This document shows, piece after piece, positions 1 through 9,695 of a DNA stretch of 64,000 bases. Origin of the DNA: a bacterium (GTDB lineage Bacteria; Arandabacterota; Arandabacteria; Arandabacterales; Arandabacteraceae); the NCBI GenBank assembly GCA_025774845.1, contig JALGZP010000011.1, positions 29,635 to 93,634 of the forward strand, read 5' to 3'. Position 1 is the first letter of the stretch, and each line of letters opens with the position of its first letter. The translations under genes were made by a program, and so were the position numbers. Under the pieces are notes generated by a model. It was not told the DNA's origin and ran no database searches. It saw nothing but the letters and a program-made list of their open reading frames with translations.

Positions 1-1359
1 GACAGGTATCTGCCGGATAAGGCCATCGACGTGATCGACGAGGCCGGCGCGAGGGCCAGGCTGTCGGTTTCGGCGATACCGCCTGATATAAGAGAGATGG
101 AAAAGAAGATCGACAAACTCGTCTCCGACAAGGAGAGCTTCATAAGAAAGCAGGACTTCGAGAACGCCGCGCGCATCCGTGACAGAGAGCGGGAACTCCG
201 GGCGAAGCTTGAGGAGATAAAGGGTAACTGGAAACAGGCTGCCGACGGTGCAGACGTTGGGGTCGATGGCGACGACGTGGCGTATATCGTGTCGCGGATG
301 ACCGGTATACCCATGATGAAGCTTGAGGAGGAGGAATCCAAGAAGCTCCTGAGGATGGAAGATGAGCTGCGTAGGCGGATCATCGGACAGGATGAAGCCC
401 TTACGGCGGTCTCGAAAGCGACCCGGAGGGGACGAGCGGGGCTCAAGGACCCGAGACGTCCGATAGGTTCATTCTTCTTCCTGGGCCCGACCGGTGTAGG
501 CAAGACCGAGTTGGCCCGTGCGCTTGCCGAATTCCTCTTTGGTGACGAGAACTCGATGGTCAGGATCGACATGTCCGAGTACATGGAGAAGTTCGCAGTA
601 TCGCGTCTTGTCGGTGCGCCTCCCGGTTATGTCGGTTATGAAGAGGGGGGTCAGCTTACCGAGAAGGTGAGGAGACGGCCTTACTCCGTCGTGCTTCTTG
701 ACGAGATTGAGAAGGCTCACCCCGACGTCTTTAACATATTGCTCCAGGTGCTTGAGGATGGGCAGCTTACCGACAGTTTCGGAAGGGTTGTTGACTTCAA
801 GAACTGTGTTGTGATAATGACATCTAATGTAGGTACGAGACGCATCAAGGGAGGTACGTCACTCGGATTCCAGCGGGAGGACAGCGAGGCGACACACGGG
901 CGGATGAGGGACAAGGTCCTCGATGAGCTCAAGCGGACCTTCAATCCCGAGTTCCTCAACCGTGTTGATGAGATCATCGTCTTCCACTCGCTCGGTATAC
1001 CGGAGATCGAGAAGATCGTTGATATCCTGCTGAAGGAGGTTGAAGGCCGGTTGTCCACCTACGGACTTTCACTGGTCATGACCCCCGAGGCAAAACAGCT
1101 TCTGATCGAGAAGGGATACGATCCCGCGCTCGGGGCCAGACCCTTGAGAAGGACGATTCAGAGGCTGCTTGAAGACCCCCTCGCCGAGGAGGTGTTACGG
1201 GGTACTTACAAGGCAGGTACGCTGATCAAGGCATGCAGGAAAAAGGACGTACTGAACTTCGAGTGCAAGTCAACGGAAAAAAAGGAAAAGGTGTCCTGCA
1301 CCAAGTCTAAGGAGAAGGAGCTTGAAAAGAAGGAGCTTGAAGAGAAGGAGCTCCAGTAG
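1..1359 (+). CDS. clpC: ATP-dependent Clp protease ATP-binding subunit ClpC-like, 3' part (5' truncated by window)
   Basis: Open from base 1 (DRYLPDKAIDVIDEAGARARL). UVR-like segment, Walker A GPTGVGKTELAR, VVLLDEIEKAHPDVFN, and C-terminal GYDPALGARPLRRTIQRLLEDPLAE typical of ClpC/ClpB. Confidence 0.93.
   Translation, partial: DRYLPDKAIDVIDEAGARARLSVSAIPPDIREMEKKIDKLVSDKESFIRKQDFENAARIRDRERELRAKLEEIKGNWKQAADGADVGVDGDDVAYIVSRMTGIPMMKLEEEESKKLLRMEDELRRRIIGQDEALTAVSKATRRGRAGLKDPRRPIGSFFFLGPTGVGKTELARALAEFLFGDENSMVRIDMSEYMEKFAVSRLVGAPPGYVGYEEGGQLTEKVRRRPYSVVLLDEIEKAHPDVFNILLQVLEDGQLTDSFGRVVDFKNCVVIMTSNVGTRRIKGGTSLGFQREDSEATHGRMRDKVLDELKRTFNPEFLNRVDEIIVFHSLGIPEIEKIVDILLKEVEGRLSTYGLSLVMTPEAKQLLIEKGYDPALGARPLRRTIQRLLEDPLAEEVLRGTYKAGTLIKACRKKDVLNFECKSTEKKEKVSCTKSKEKELEKKELEEKELQ
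1315..1359 (+). repeat. 15-bp tandem repeat, 3 units, at clpC 3' end / bamA ORF start
   Basis: AAGGAGCTTGAAAAG / AAGGAGCTTGAAGAG / AAGGAGCTCCAGTAG. Confidence 0.75.
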
Positions 1360-3718
1360 CTTATGTTCGGCCAGGCATGACTTCTTATCATTAAACTCCC
1401 CTGTGGGGTCAGGCTTTGCAATTACCGCTGTTTTTCTGGCGGTTCTCCTCATCATACCCTCTCCAGGGTGGTCTGCACCCCAGGAACTCCTGGTGGAATC
1501 GATCACCGTCACCGGCGCTGAGCGGACATCCGAGGCCGCGATCACGAATACCTTCGGCATAAACGAGGGCCAGACCTACGCCTATGAGGACATCAGGAAA
1601 GGCCTGAGCCGTGTGTATGAAATGGGCTTTTTCGATGATGTGAGGCTCCACACCGAGGACGTTGCGGGCGGGCAGAGACTGAACGTCGAGGTGGTGGAGA
1701 GCCCTGTCATAGGCACGATAAGGATAAACGCCGGCAGGAAGATCGATAAGGGTGATATCAGAGAGAAACTCGAACTCGGGGTCGGATCGTCACTCAATGA
1801 GCGGTTGCTCTTCCGTAGTCTCAGTGCCGTGAGAGCACTCTACCGAGAGAAGGGCTACTATATCGCCAAGGTCGACTACGAGATCGCCCCCATCGGCGAG
1901 GGACTGGTTGACCTGATCTTCAACATCGATGAGGGTGTGAAGGTCAAGGTCGGCAAGATCAGCATCGACGGAAACGAATCCCTGTCTGATAAGGCCATAA
2001 GAAAGAAGATGGAAACGAAGGAGAAGGGCTGGTTCAAGCGGAAAGACTATAACCCCACCATCTTCGAAGAGGACATGGACCGGATTGTGGAGTTCTACCG
2101 GGATGAGGGTTTCATGCAGGCCGAGGTGGTCTCTCATGAGGTCGAACTCACAGAGGACAGCAAACTCGCTGACCTGAACATAAACATCAAGGAAGGGCCG
2201 CGTATCTATGTCAGGTCAATCGACATAGAGTTGCTCGGTGATGAGGAGTCCGGGAAGGTGCTCTCGGAGGAGGGTCTTGCCAGGAGAGTCAATCTTCAGA
2301 CCGGCGATGCCTACAGTCAGGTCTCCTACAGGAGAACACTCGAGAACCTCTACTCGGCTCTCGGCGACCAGGGCTATGTATACGCCCAGATAGAGCCAGT
2401 GGAATCGATTGACGGCGACAGCGTCAGTCTGACACTCAGGGTGGTGCCGGAACGCGCCGTGCTGGTGAACAAGATAGTGATCGAGGGCAACAGGACAACG
2501 CTTGATAAGGTCATCAGACGGGAAATGGTCATAAGACCGGGGGATATTCTCAGACGGTCGATGATCGAACGGAGTCACAGGGAGATCTTCAATCTGGGGT
2601 ATTTTGAGGATGTGCAAATAGGATCTCAGGTGGCCAACGAGATCGGTGACATCGACCTGGTGTTCAGGATCAAGGAACGCCAGACGGGTATCGGCAACGT
2701 GGGCGCCGGTTACAGCGAGGAATTCGGCCTGACGGGATTCCTGGAATTTTCCCACAATAACGTCGGCTGGTATAAGAAGTTCCCGTACCTCGGTCTGGGA
2801 AAAGGACAGAGTATCAATCTCCGGTGGGAATTCGGGAAGCTGACGCAGATAGACCTCAGCTTCAGAGACCCGTGGTTCAGGGACAGACCGATTCTCGTTG
2901 GATTCGATCTATATGACACCAAGCGGCAGTACGACACCTATACCGACAAACGGGACGGCTTCGGTGTTGTCGTAGGCAGGAGACTGCCGTATATAGATTA
3001 CTCGAAGGTGTACTGGAGATACCGGCTCGAACGCAGGGAGATCGAGCCGGATGAGAACAAGGCGAGTGATCTGGTCAAGAGCCAGGCCGGCAAGAGGACT
3101 ACATCGAGCACCGTGGTTACCTTCCTGAGGAACAGTGTTGATAATCCGTTCTTCCCCAGGCACGGATCAAGGACGTCACTGACCTGTGAATGGGCCGGTG
3201 GCCTGCTCGGCGGAACCACGGCCTACCAGAGCTACATACTGGATAACTCAGGTTTTCTTGCGATGCCCTGGCTGGATGCCGCCGTTGTGTTCAAGGTGAG
3301 GGCGGGCGTGGTTGACGGGCTCGGCAGCGAAGGTTACATTCCGGTTTATGAAAGGTTCCGGCTTGGCGGGACGACGACCGACGGGGTCAGGGGTTATTCC
3401 GAGCGGGAAATCGTGCCTGAGGGCAATGCGATAGATGATGGTGGTCGATTCATGATGCTGGGGACTATCGAATACAGGATTCCGGTCATCAAGAACCGCG
3501 CGCACCTGCTGGCATTCATGGATGCCGGCAACACCTGGAACAGCGTCAGGGCAGCCAGGCCCGGGTTCCTGAGACGGTCGGCGGGGGTCGGATTCCGGAT
3601 TGAAATACCGATGATGGGACAAATGGGTCTTGATCTCGGGTATGGTTTTGACCGTGAGGAACGTTACGGCGGACCAAGCTGGGAGACGCATTTCCAGTTC
3701 GGGACGGCTGGATACTAG
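1322..3718 (+). CDS. bamA: Outer membrane protein assembly factor BamA (POTRA repeats + beta barrel); real start may be GTG at 1403
   Basis: Signal-peptide-like N-terminus, repeated POTRA segments (VKVGKISIDGNESLSDKAIRKKM; VNKIVIEGNRTTLDKVIRREM), C-terminal barrel with GYGFDREERYGG...FQFGTAGY; upstream of ompH-lpxD. Confidence 0.93.
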   Translation: MKRRSLKRRSSSSLCSARHDFLSLNSPVGSGFAITAVFLAVLLIIPSPGWSAPQELLVESITVTGAERTSEAAITNTFGINEGQTYAYEDIRKGLSRVYEMGFFDDVRLHTEDVAGGQRLNVEVVESPVIGTIRINAGRKIDKGDIREKLELGVGSSLNERLLFRSLSAVRALYREKGYYIAKVDYEIAPIGEGLVDLIFNIDEGVKVKVGKISIDGNESLSDKAIRKKMETKEKGWFKRKDYNPTIFEEDMDRIVEFYRDEGFMQAEVVSHEVELTEDSKLADLNINIKEGPRIYVRSIDIELLGDEESGKVLSEEGLARRVNLQTGDAYSQVSYRRTLENLYSALGDQGYVYAQIEPVESIDGDSVSLTLRVVPERAVLVNKIVIEGNRTTLDKVIRREMVIRPGDILRRSMIERSHREIFNLGYFEDVQIGSQVANEIGDIDLVFRIKERQTGIGNVGAGYSEEFGLTGFLEFSHNNVGWYKKFPYLGLGKGQSINLRWEFGKLTQIDLSFRDPWFRDRPILVGFDLYDTKRQYDTYTDKRDGFGVVVGRRLPYIDYSKVYWRYRLERREIEPDENKASDLVKSQAGKRTTSSTVVTFLRNSVDNPFFPRHGSRTSLTCEWAGGLLGGTTAYQSYILDNSGFLAMPWLDAAVVFKVRAGVVDGLGSEGYIPVYERFRLGGTTTDGVRGYSEREIVPEGNAIDDGGRFMMLGTIEYRIPVIKNRAHLLAFMDAGNTWNSVRAARPGFLRRSAGVGFRIEIPMMGQMGLDLGYGFDREERYGGPSWETHFQFGTAGY

Positions 3719-3741
3719 ATTCCGAGGGAGGGTTAGGCCTG

Positions 3742-4266
3742 ATGAAGAACCTGAGCATAGTAATACTTGCAGTACTGGTCCTGGTACCGTTCCGTGCAAA
3801 CGGGGAGGGACAGAAGATCGGCTTTGTGAACGCCAGTATCCTCTTCGAGCAGTATTCAGTGGCCCGAGAGGCCGAGGAGGCCTACGGCAAGGAGCTGGAG
3901 GAGATCAACAGGCAGGTTGCCGAGATGGAGATCGAGCTGCGCTCACTGGCCGACACACTTGAGGCGAGGAAGTACCTCTTCAGCGAGGAGCGTCTCAAGG
4001 AGAAGACCCAGGAACTTGAAAAAAAGCAGCAGGAGTACATCAAATTCAGACAGGATGCCGAAATGACGGCGGCGAGGCGCAATGACGAGCTGTCTGGACC
4101 TATAGTAACGGCTATCGAAGAGGCGACCCGGCGGGTGGCTGAAAAGGAGGGTTTCGACTTAGTGCTGGACGCCGGACCCGGAATTGTGGTTTACTCGAAA
4201 CCTGAACTTGATATCACCGATGAGGTGCTCGAGGATCTTGAGGTAAGCAGGGGGTCGACCGAGTAG
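3742..4266 (+). CDS. OmpH/Skp family periplasmic chaperone
   Basis: Signal peptide, IGFVNASILFEQYSVAREAEEAYGKELEEI coiled-coil pattern; located between bamA and lpxD. Confidence 0.85.
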   Translation: MKNLSIVILAVLVLVPFRANGEGQKIGFVNASILFEQYSVAREAEEAYGKELEEINRQVAEMEIELRSLADTLEARKYLFSEERLKEKTQELEKKQQEYIKFRQDAEMTAARRNDELSGPIVTAIEEATRRVAEKEGFDLVLDAGPGIVVYSKPELDITDEVLEDLEVSRGSTE

Positions 4267-4288
4267 AGGTCGCAGAAGGTAGCCCGTC

Positions 4289-5323
4289 ATGCAAATCACG
4301 CTCAGCGAGCTTGCCGATGTCGTCGGCGGCCGGATCTCCGGTGACGGCTCGGTACTGATAAGCGGCGTCGCCGGCATAAAAGAGGCGAGACAGGGTGATA
4401 TCACCTTCCTTGCGAATCCCCGCTATCACAAGTTCCTCGAAACGACGGCTGCATCCGCCGTGATAGCCCCTCCGGACACCGTGAGCTCCGACAGAGCTCT
4501 GATCCTGTGCGAGAACCCCTATCTCAGTTTTGTAAAGGCCGTTGAGTACTTTGTACCCAACAAGAACAGCTATCCCCGGACGGTTCACCCCTCAGCCGTG
4601 ATCGCGCCGGGCGTCAGGATTGGAAATACCGTCGGCATAGGAGCCTGCGCGGTCCTCGAGGATGGAGTCACGATAGGTGATGACAGCGTGATCCTGGCAG
4701 GGACCTTCGTAGGCCGTGGTAGCACCATAGGCCGCGAGTGTCTTATTTATCAGAATGTGACGATCCGTGAGGAAGTCACGATGGGGGATAGGGTGATAGT
4801 CCACTGCGGGGCCGTCATAGGAAGCGACGGATTCGGTTTTGCGAAGGACGGGGAGATCTACAGGAAAATCCCTCAGATCGGTAACGTGGTCATTGAGGAT
4901 GATGTCGAAGTAGGCGCGAATGTGACCATTGACAGGGCTACAACCGGTACCACCACCGTTGGGAAGGGAACCAAGATAGACAATCTGGTTCAGATAGCCC
5001 ACAATGTAACGATAAGTGAAAACTGCATACTGATAGCCCAGGTCGGGATTGGCGGTAGCACCGAGATCGGCAAAGGCGTGAGTTTTGCAGGCCAGTCGGG
5101 TTCCGTGGGCCACATCAAGATCGGTGACGGAGTGATGGTTGGCGCCCAGACCGGTGTCACCAAGTCCGTGCCTGCGAAGACCATGGTATCCGGTTATCCG
5201 GCCAGAGAGCACGGCCTTGCGAAACGGATCTATGCCGGTCTTAATAAGCTCCCCGATCTCTTGAAGCGTGTGGCGGACCTGACTGAAAGAGTGGGCAAGC
5301 TGGAAGAGGGTCGTAAGGAATGA
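4289..5323 (+). CDS. lpxD: UDP-3-O-(3-hydroxyacyl)glucosamine N-acyltransferase LpxD
   Basis: N-terminal LpxD domain plus hexapeptide repeats; [17 protein letters not shown]...[17 protein letters not shown] signature. Confidence 0.95.
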   Translation: MQITLSELADVVGGRISGDGSVLISGVAGIKEARQGDITFLANPRYHKFLETTAASAVIAPPDTVSSDRALILCENPYLSFVKAVEYFVPNKNSYPRTVHPSAVIAPGVRIGNTVGIGACAVLEDGVTIGDDSVILAGTFVGRGSTIGRECLIYQNVTIREEVTMGDRVIVHCGAVIGSDGFGFAKDGEIYRKIPQIGNVVIEDDVEVGANVTIDRATTGTTTVGKGTKIDNLVQIAHNVTISENCILIAQVGIGGSTEIGKGVSFAGQSGSVGHIKIGDGVMVGAQTGVTKSVPAKTMVSGYPAREHGLAKRIYAGLNKLPDLLKRVADLTERVGKLEEGRKE

Positions 5324-6669
5324 GCGAGAAGCAAAGAACGCTCGGCACCGAGGTCACTTTCTCCGGTATCGGGCTTCACAGCGGTGCCAAGGTTACGCTG
5401 GTCTTCAAACCCGCACCCGCCGATTCGGGTATCAAGTTCATCCGGATCGATCTGGACGGCAGACCCGAGATCAAGGCGGACGTTACGAACGCCGTTCCGA
5501 CCGGGGATCATGTAAGAAGGACCGTCCTGGGCAGCGGGGATGTGACTATCAGCACGGTCGAGCATGTGCTTGCCGCTGTGCGCGGGCTGGGTATAGACAA
5601 TCTCGTCATAGAGCTCGATACGGCCGAGCCGGCTGAACCCGATGGGTCCAGTGCCCCGTTTGTTGAGGTTCTCAAACGGGGGGGCGTTGTGGAGCAGGAT
5701 TCCCCGCGGCGCTACATGGAAATCAAATCTCCGGTTGCCCTGAGCGAGGACGGTGTGGAACTCGTGGCACTGCCTCACCCGGGGCTGAGAATCAGTTTCA
5801 CGATCGACTACGACCATCCACTGATCGGTACACAGTACGCCTCGTTCGATATCTCCGAAGAGGTATTCGTCAATGAGGTCGCGCCGGCCAGGACGTTCTC
5901 GCTTCTCAAAGATGTCGAAGATCTGCGCGGAAAAGGCCTGATAAAGGGCGGGAGTCTTGAGAATTCAATCGTGATCGGAGAAGAACGGATTCTCAATGAA
6001 CAGCCGCTGAGATTCCCTGATGAGTTTGTACGCCACAAGATCCTTGATCTGCTCGGGGATCTGGTCCTGCTGGGTGCCCCGATAAGAACCCACATAATAT
6101 CGGTGAGAAGCGGACACGCGACCAATCTTAAACTCGTAAGACTTCTGCGGGAGCAATGCGGGCGGCCGGTCAAGAGTGTCATGGGGCGGCATGTCAGGGA
6201 TGTCCCCTCGAGTCTGTCCATCGGACAGATCCAGGAGATCATGCCGCACAGATATCCGTTTTTGCTCGTGGACAAGATCCTCTCACTCGAGGAAGGTAAG
6301 CGGGTCGTCGGACTTAAGAACGTAACGATAAATGAACCCTTCTTCCAGGGTCATTTCCCAAACCACCCGATCATGCCGGCGGTGCTGATAATCGAGGCGA
6401 TGGCCCAGGTCGGCGGTGTTCTCCTTTTGAGCATGGTTGAAAACCCTAAGACGAAGCTTGTTTATTTTATGGGGATCGATAAGGCCAAATTCAGGAAACC
6501 TGTTCTCCCCGGAGACCAGATCAGGTTTGAGCTGGAGATGCTCAAACTGAGAATGAATGCCTGCAAGATGAAGGGCAAGGCCTATGTGGGCGATGACCTC
6601 GTAGCCGAGGCCGAGCTGCTTTCAGTCCTCAGGGATAGGCAGGAAGACGAGAACAGGAGCATAGATTAG
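5320..6669 (+). CDS. lpxC/fabZ: Bifunctional UDP-3-O-acyl-N-acetylglucosamine deacetylase / (3R)-hydroxyacyl-ACP dehydratase (LpxC-FabZ fusion)
   Basis: N-terminus [33 protein letters not shown] (LpxC); C-terminus [15 protein letters not shown]...[26 protein letters not shown] (FabZ), one continuous frame. Confidence 0.95.
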   Translation: MSEKQRTLGTEVTFSGIGLHSGAKVTLVFKPAPADSGIKFIRIDLDGRPEIKADVTNAVPTGDHVRRTVLGSGDVTISTVEHVLAAVRGLGIDNLVIELDTAEPAEPDGSSAPFVEVLKRGGVVEQDSPRRYMEIKSPVALSEDGVELVALPHPGLRISFTIDYDHPLIGTQYASFDISEEVFVNEVAPARTFSLLKDVEDLRGKGLIKGGSLENSIVIGEERILNEQPLRFPDEFVRHKILDLLGDLVLLGAPIRTHIISVRSGHATNLKLVRLLREQCGRPVKSVMGRHVRDVPSSLSIGQIQEIMPHRYPFLLVDKILSLEEGKRVVGLKNVTINEPFFQGHFPNHPIMPAVLIIEAMAQVGGVLLLSMVENPKTKLVYFMGIDKAKFRKPVLPGDQIRFELEMLKLRMNACKMKGKAYVGDDLVAEAELLSVLRDRQEDENRSID

Positions 6670-7502
6670 TGATTCCTCACACACGAAGATTCCACGGCGA
6701 TGCCACGGGTGACTCGCCGGTACAGGCCTCCACGGATATCCACCCGGCTGCGTTCGTCGATCCAGGAGCTCGGATAGGCTCGGGTGTGACCATCGGCCCC
6801 AATACGGTCATCGGTCCGGATGTTGTGATAGGTGACGACACCTGGATCGGCGCGAACTGCCTGCTTGAAGGCTGGACATCGATAGGCTCGCGGTGCCGGG
6901 TATGTCACTGTACTGTCCTGGGATCCGATCCTCAGGATCTCAAGTACCGGGGAGAGAAGGCCTACGTAAGGATCGGGGACGACAACACCATACGGGAGTT
7001 TGCTACGGTACACCGTGCGACCGGTGAGGGCGAGGAGACGGTGATCGGGGACCGCAACTTCATAATGGCATATGCTCACATCGCCCATAATTGCAGGGTC
7101 GGCAGTGATACGGTGCTTGCCAATGGTGTCAACATGGGTGGGCATGTGACGATCGAAGATCACGCCTCGGTCAGTGGGCTCACGGTGATACACCAGTTCG
7201 TACGTGTCGGCGGCTACTCCTACACCGGAGGCGGGTCGAGGATTCCCATGGATATCGTGCCTTACATAAAGGTCGCCGGGAATCCCCCGATTGTCAGCGG
7301 ACTTAACTCTGTAGGCCTTCAGCGGCACGGTTTCACGGCGGAGACAATCCGCGTTCTCAAGAAGGCATACACGTTGATTTTCCGTTCGGACCTGAACGTT
7401 TCGCAGGCCGTCGAGCGGATCAAATCGGATCTGCCCGATATACCTGAGATCCAGCATCTGGTCGAGTTCATCGAGACGTCGGAGAGGGGAATCAGGCTCT
7501 AG
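6669..7502 (+). CDS. lpxA: UDP-N-acetylglucosamine acyltransferase LpxA (GTG start)
   Basis: STDIHPAAFVDPGARIGSGVTIGPNTVIG hexapeptide repeats, FIMAYAHIAHNCRVG and GLNSVGLQRHGF motifs. Confidence 0.95.
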   Translation: MIPHTRRFHGDATGDSPVQASTDIHPAAFVDPGARIGSGVTIGPNTVIGPDVVIGDDTWIGANCLLEGWTSIGSRCRVCHCTVLGSDPQDLKYRGEKAYVRIGDDNTIREFATVHRATGEGEETVIGDRNFIMAYAHIAHNCRVGSDTVLANGVNMGGHVTIEDHASVSGLTVIHQFVRVGGYSYTGGGSRIPMDIVPYIKVAGNPPIVSGLNSVGLQRHGFTAETIRVLKKAYTLIFRSDLNVSQAVERIKSDLPDIPEIQHLVEFIETSERGIRL

Positions 7503-7529
7503 GTACCCCCTAAACGTGTGAACGCACAA

Positions 7530-7555
7530 GCCGCCCGCCGTTGGGGCGGCGTTTT
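7530..7555 (+). terminator. Putative intrinsic terminator / attenuator between lpxA and the downstream oxidoreductase
   Basis: Perfect 7-bp GC stem GCCGCCC (7530-7536) / GGGCGGC (7544-7550), 7-nt loop, followed by GTTTT. Confidence 0.55.
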
Positions 7556-7573
7556 GCTGAAAAGGGGATAAGA

Positions 7574-8554
7574 ATGGAACGACTGCCATGCGGTGTCGCT
7601 GGTGTCGGACACCTGGGCCAGCACCACGTCCGGATCTACAGGGAGCTACCACAAGCGGAGCTCGTCGGCATATACGACACGGATAACGAGCGGATGAAGG
7701 AGATAGCCGGAGCCCACGGCACCAGAGCATACGAGTCGCTCGAAAGTCTGCTCGACGATGTCCGCGCGGTGAGTCTCGTCGTGCCGACAAGCCTCCACTA
7801 CGAGATTGGTAAGATCATTCTTGCGGCTGGCAGGCATGTGCTGATTGAAAAGCCGATTACCGAGCAGGTCAAGCACGGCTGGGAGCTTGTTGAGATGGCG
7901 CGGGCTAACGGCTTGACGCTTTACGCGGGGCATACTGAGAGGTTTTCGCCCCCATTGCGAAGTGCGCTCAAGTGGATCCGTAAGCCCAGATTCATAGAGG
8001 CCCTGAGAATGGCCGGATTCGGTGTTCGGGGGACGGATGTCTCCGTCATCCACGATCTCATGATCCATGACATAGATCTTGTCCTCAGCACGGCCGAGTC
8101 GGATATCGAGAAGGTCGAGGCCATCGGTGTCCCTGTTCTGACACCCAATGTCGACATTGCAAACGCACGGCTGTCCTTCGCCGACGGATCGATCGCCTCA
8201 CTTACGGCAAGCAGGGTCTCCATCGAGAGGTTGAGAAAACTCAGACTCTTCCAGGAGGATACGTATATATCCATAGACTTCCTAAAACGGGACGCAAAGA
8301 TATACCACAGGAAAATGGATGTTGAAGATCTGCCTCCGGGTCCGACGTCAAGCCTGGACATGCATGATCTCGTCGAAATGGTAATGCCGCCCGTCAAGGA
8401 TGAAGAGCCCCTTATGCTTGAGATTGCCGATTTCATCGCCAGTGCGCAGGGTGAGAAACAGCCTGAAGTCCCGGGTGAAACAGGTGTGAGAGCCCTGGAG
8501 ATAGCGACGGAGATCGTCAGGGACATCGAGAGACGCCTGGCGATGTGGAGATAG
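7574..8554 (+). CDS. Gfo/Idh/MocA family oxidoreductase (GnnA-like position between lpxA and lpxB)
   Basis: Rossmann GVAGVGHLGQHHVRIYRELP, conserved HVLIEKPIT; ATG at 7574 preceded by AAAAGGGG. Confidence 0.85.
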   Translation: MERLPCGVAGVGHLGQHHVRIYRELPQAELVGIYDTDNERMKEIAGAHGTRAYESLESLLDDVRAVSLVVPTSLHYEIGKIILAAGRHVLIEKPITEQVKHGWELVEMARANGLTLYAGHTERFSPPLRSALKWIRKPRFIEALRMAGFGVRGTDVSVIHDLMIHDIDLVLSTAESDIEKVEAIGVPVLTPNVDIANARLSFADGSIASLTASRVSIERLRKLRLFQEDTYISIDFLKRDAKIYHRKMDVEDLPPGPTSSLDMHDLVEMVMPPVKDEEPLMLEIADFIASAQGEKQPEVPGETGVRALEIATEIVRDIERRLAMWR

Positions 8555-8557
8555 TAG

Positions 8558-9691
8558 ATGGCAAAAAACATGATGATGATAACCGGTGAGGTATCCGGTG
8601 ACCTCTATGGCTCGATGCTCGCCGCCGAGATAACATCCACAGACCCGGATGTCCGGATCAGCGGGATCGGCGGTGACAGGATGAGGGAAGCCGGGGTGGA
8701 TACCTTCCTTGACAGCAATGACCTGTCGGTTGTCGGTTTCTGGGAGGCCATCGTGCATCTCAGGAAACTTCGCAGTGCTCTCAGCCAGGCGAAAGAGACC
8801 ATAAGACAGCGAAAACCGGACGTGCTGATCTTGATAGACTACCCGGGTATGAACCTCCGTCTGGCAAGCTACGCGAAGGAGAGAGGCATCAAGGTGTTGT
8901 ACTATGTCTCTCCTCAGATCTGGGCCTGGGGTCGAAACAGACTCAATCAGATCCGGAAGAACGTGGACAAGATGGCGGTCATACTCCCGTTTGAGGTCGA
9001 GTTGTACGAAAAGGAGGGGATCGATGTCACCTATGTCGGTCATCCCCTGATTGACATAGTCAAGACCGGTCTTGATGCCGACGCGTTCTCCACCGAGATG
9101 GGACTGGGCGGGAACGGTAACCTGGTGGCTCTTATGCCCGGCAGCCGCACCCAGGAGATAAAACAGCATATCCAGCCGCTGATAAAGACGGCATCACTTT
9201 TGAGAAAGCAGTTGCCTTCCGTCAGATTCATCCTTGTAAGCCTGCCGACCTTTCGCGAAATGCTCGAAAGGGAGATAGAGGAGGCCGGTGTGCCGATCAC
9301 GGTTACCACAGACTACAGGTATGAAGCGTTGCGGTACAGCCGGCTTGCGATCGCCTGTTCGGGTACGGCGACGCTCGAGGCCGCATTGCTCGGTACACCC
9401 ATGATAGTGATATACAGGCTCGCGTTGTTTTCATGGCTGCTTGGCAAGCTGATAGTCAAGGTGCCGTATATCTCGCTGGCGAATCTCGTCGCTGGTGAGG
9501 AAGTGGTACCCGAGTTCATCCAGGGTGCGGTCAATCCAAAGACACTTGCAGACGAGGCGGTGAAAATACTCACCGATGATTTGCGCCGCGAACACATAAT
9601 CCGGCAGCTCGAGGCCGTGAGACAAAACCTTGGGCCCGGCGGGGCGACTGCCAGAACGGCCCGGCTGGCCCTGTCACTGATGTCAGAGTGA
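8558..9691 (+). CDS. lpxB: Lipid-A-disaccharide synthase LpxB
   Basis: MMITGEVSGDLYGSMLAAEI, YVSPQIWAWGRNRLNQIRK, YVGHPLID, LMPGSRTQEI. Confidence 0.96.
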   Translation: MAKNMMMITGEVSGDLYGSMLAAEITSTDPDVRISGIGGDRMREAGVDTFLDSNDLSVVGFWEAIVHLRKLRSALSQAKETIRQRKPDVLILIDYPGMNLRLASYAKERGIKVLYYVSPQIWAWGRNRLNQIRKNVDKMAVILPFEVELYEKEGIDVTYVGHPLIDIVKTGLDADAFSTEMGLGGNGNLVALMPGSRTQEIKQHIQPLIKTASLLRKQLPSVRFILVSLPTFREMLEREIEEAGVPITVTTDYRYEALRYSRLAIACSGTATLEAALLGTPMIVIYRLALFSWLLGKLIVKVPYISLANLVAGEEVVPEFIQGAVNPKTLADEAVKILTDDLRREHIIRQLEAVRQNLGPGGATARTARLALSLMSE

Positions 9692-9695
9692 GACG

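Noticed and set aside
6666-7790. 374-aa minus-strand ORF antisense to lpxA and the oxidoreductase
   Set aside because: Sequence is low-complexity antisense translation of GC-rich coding DNA; the + strand carries clear LpxA.
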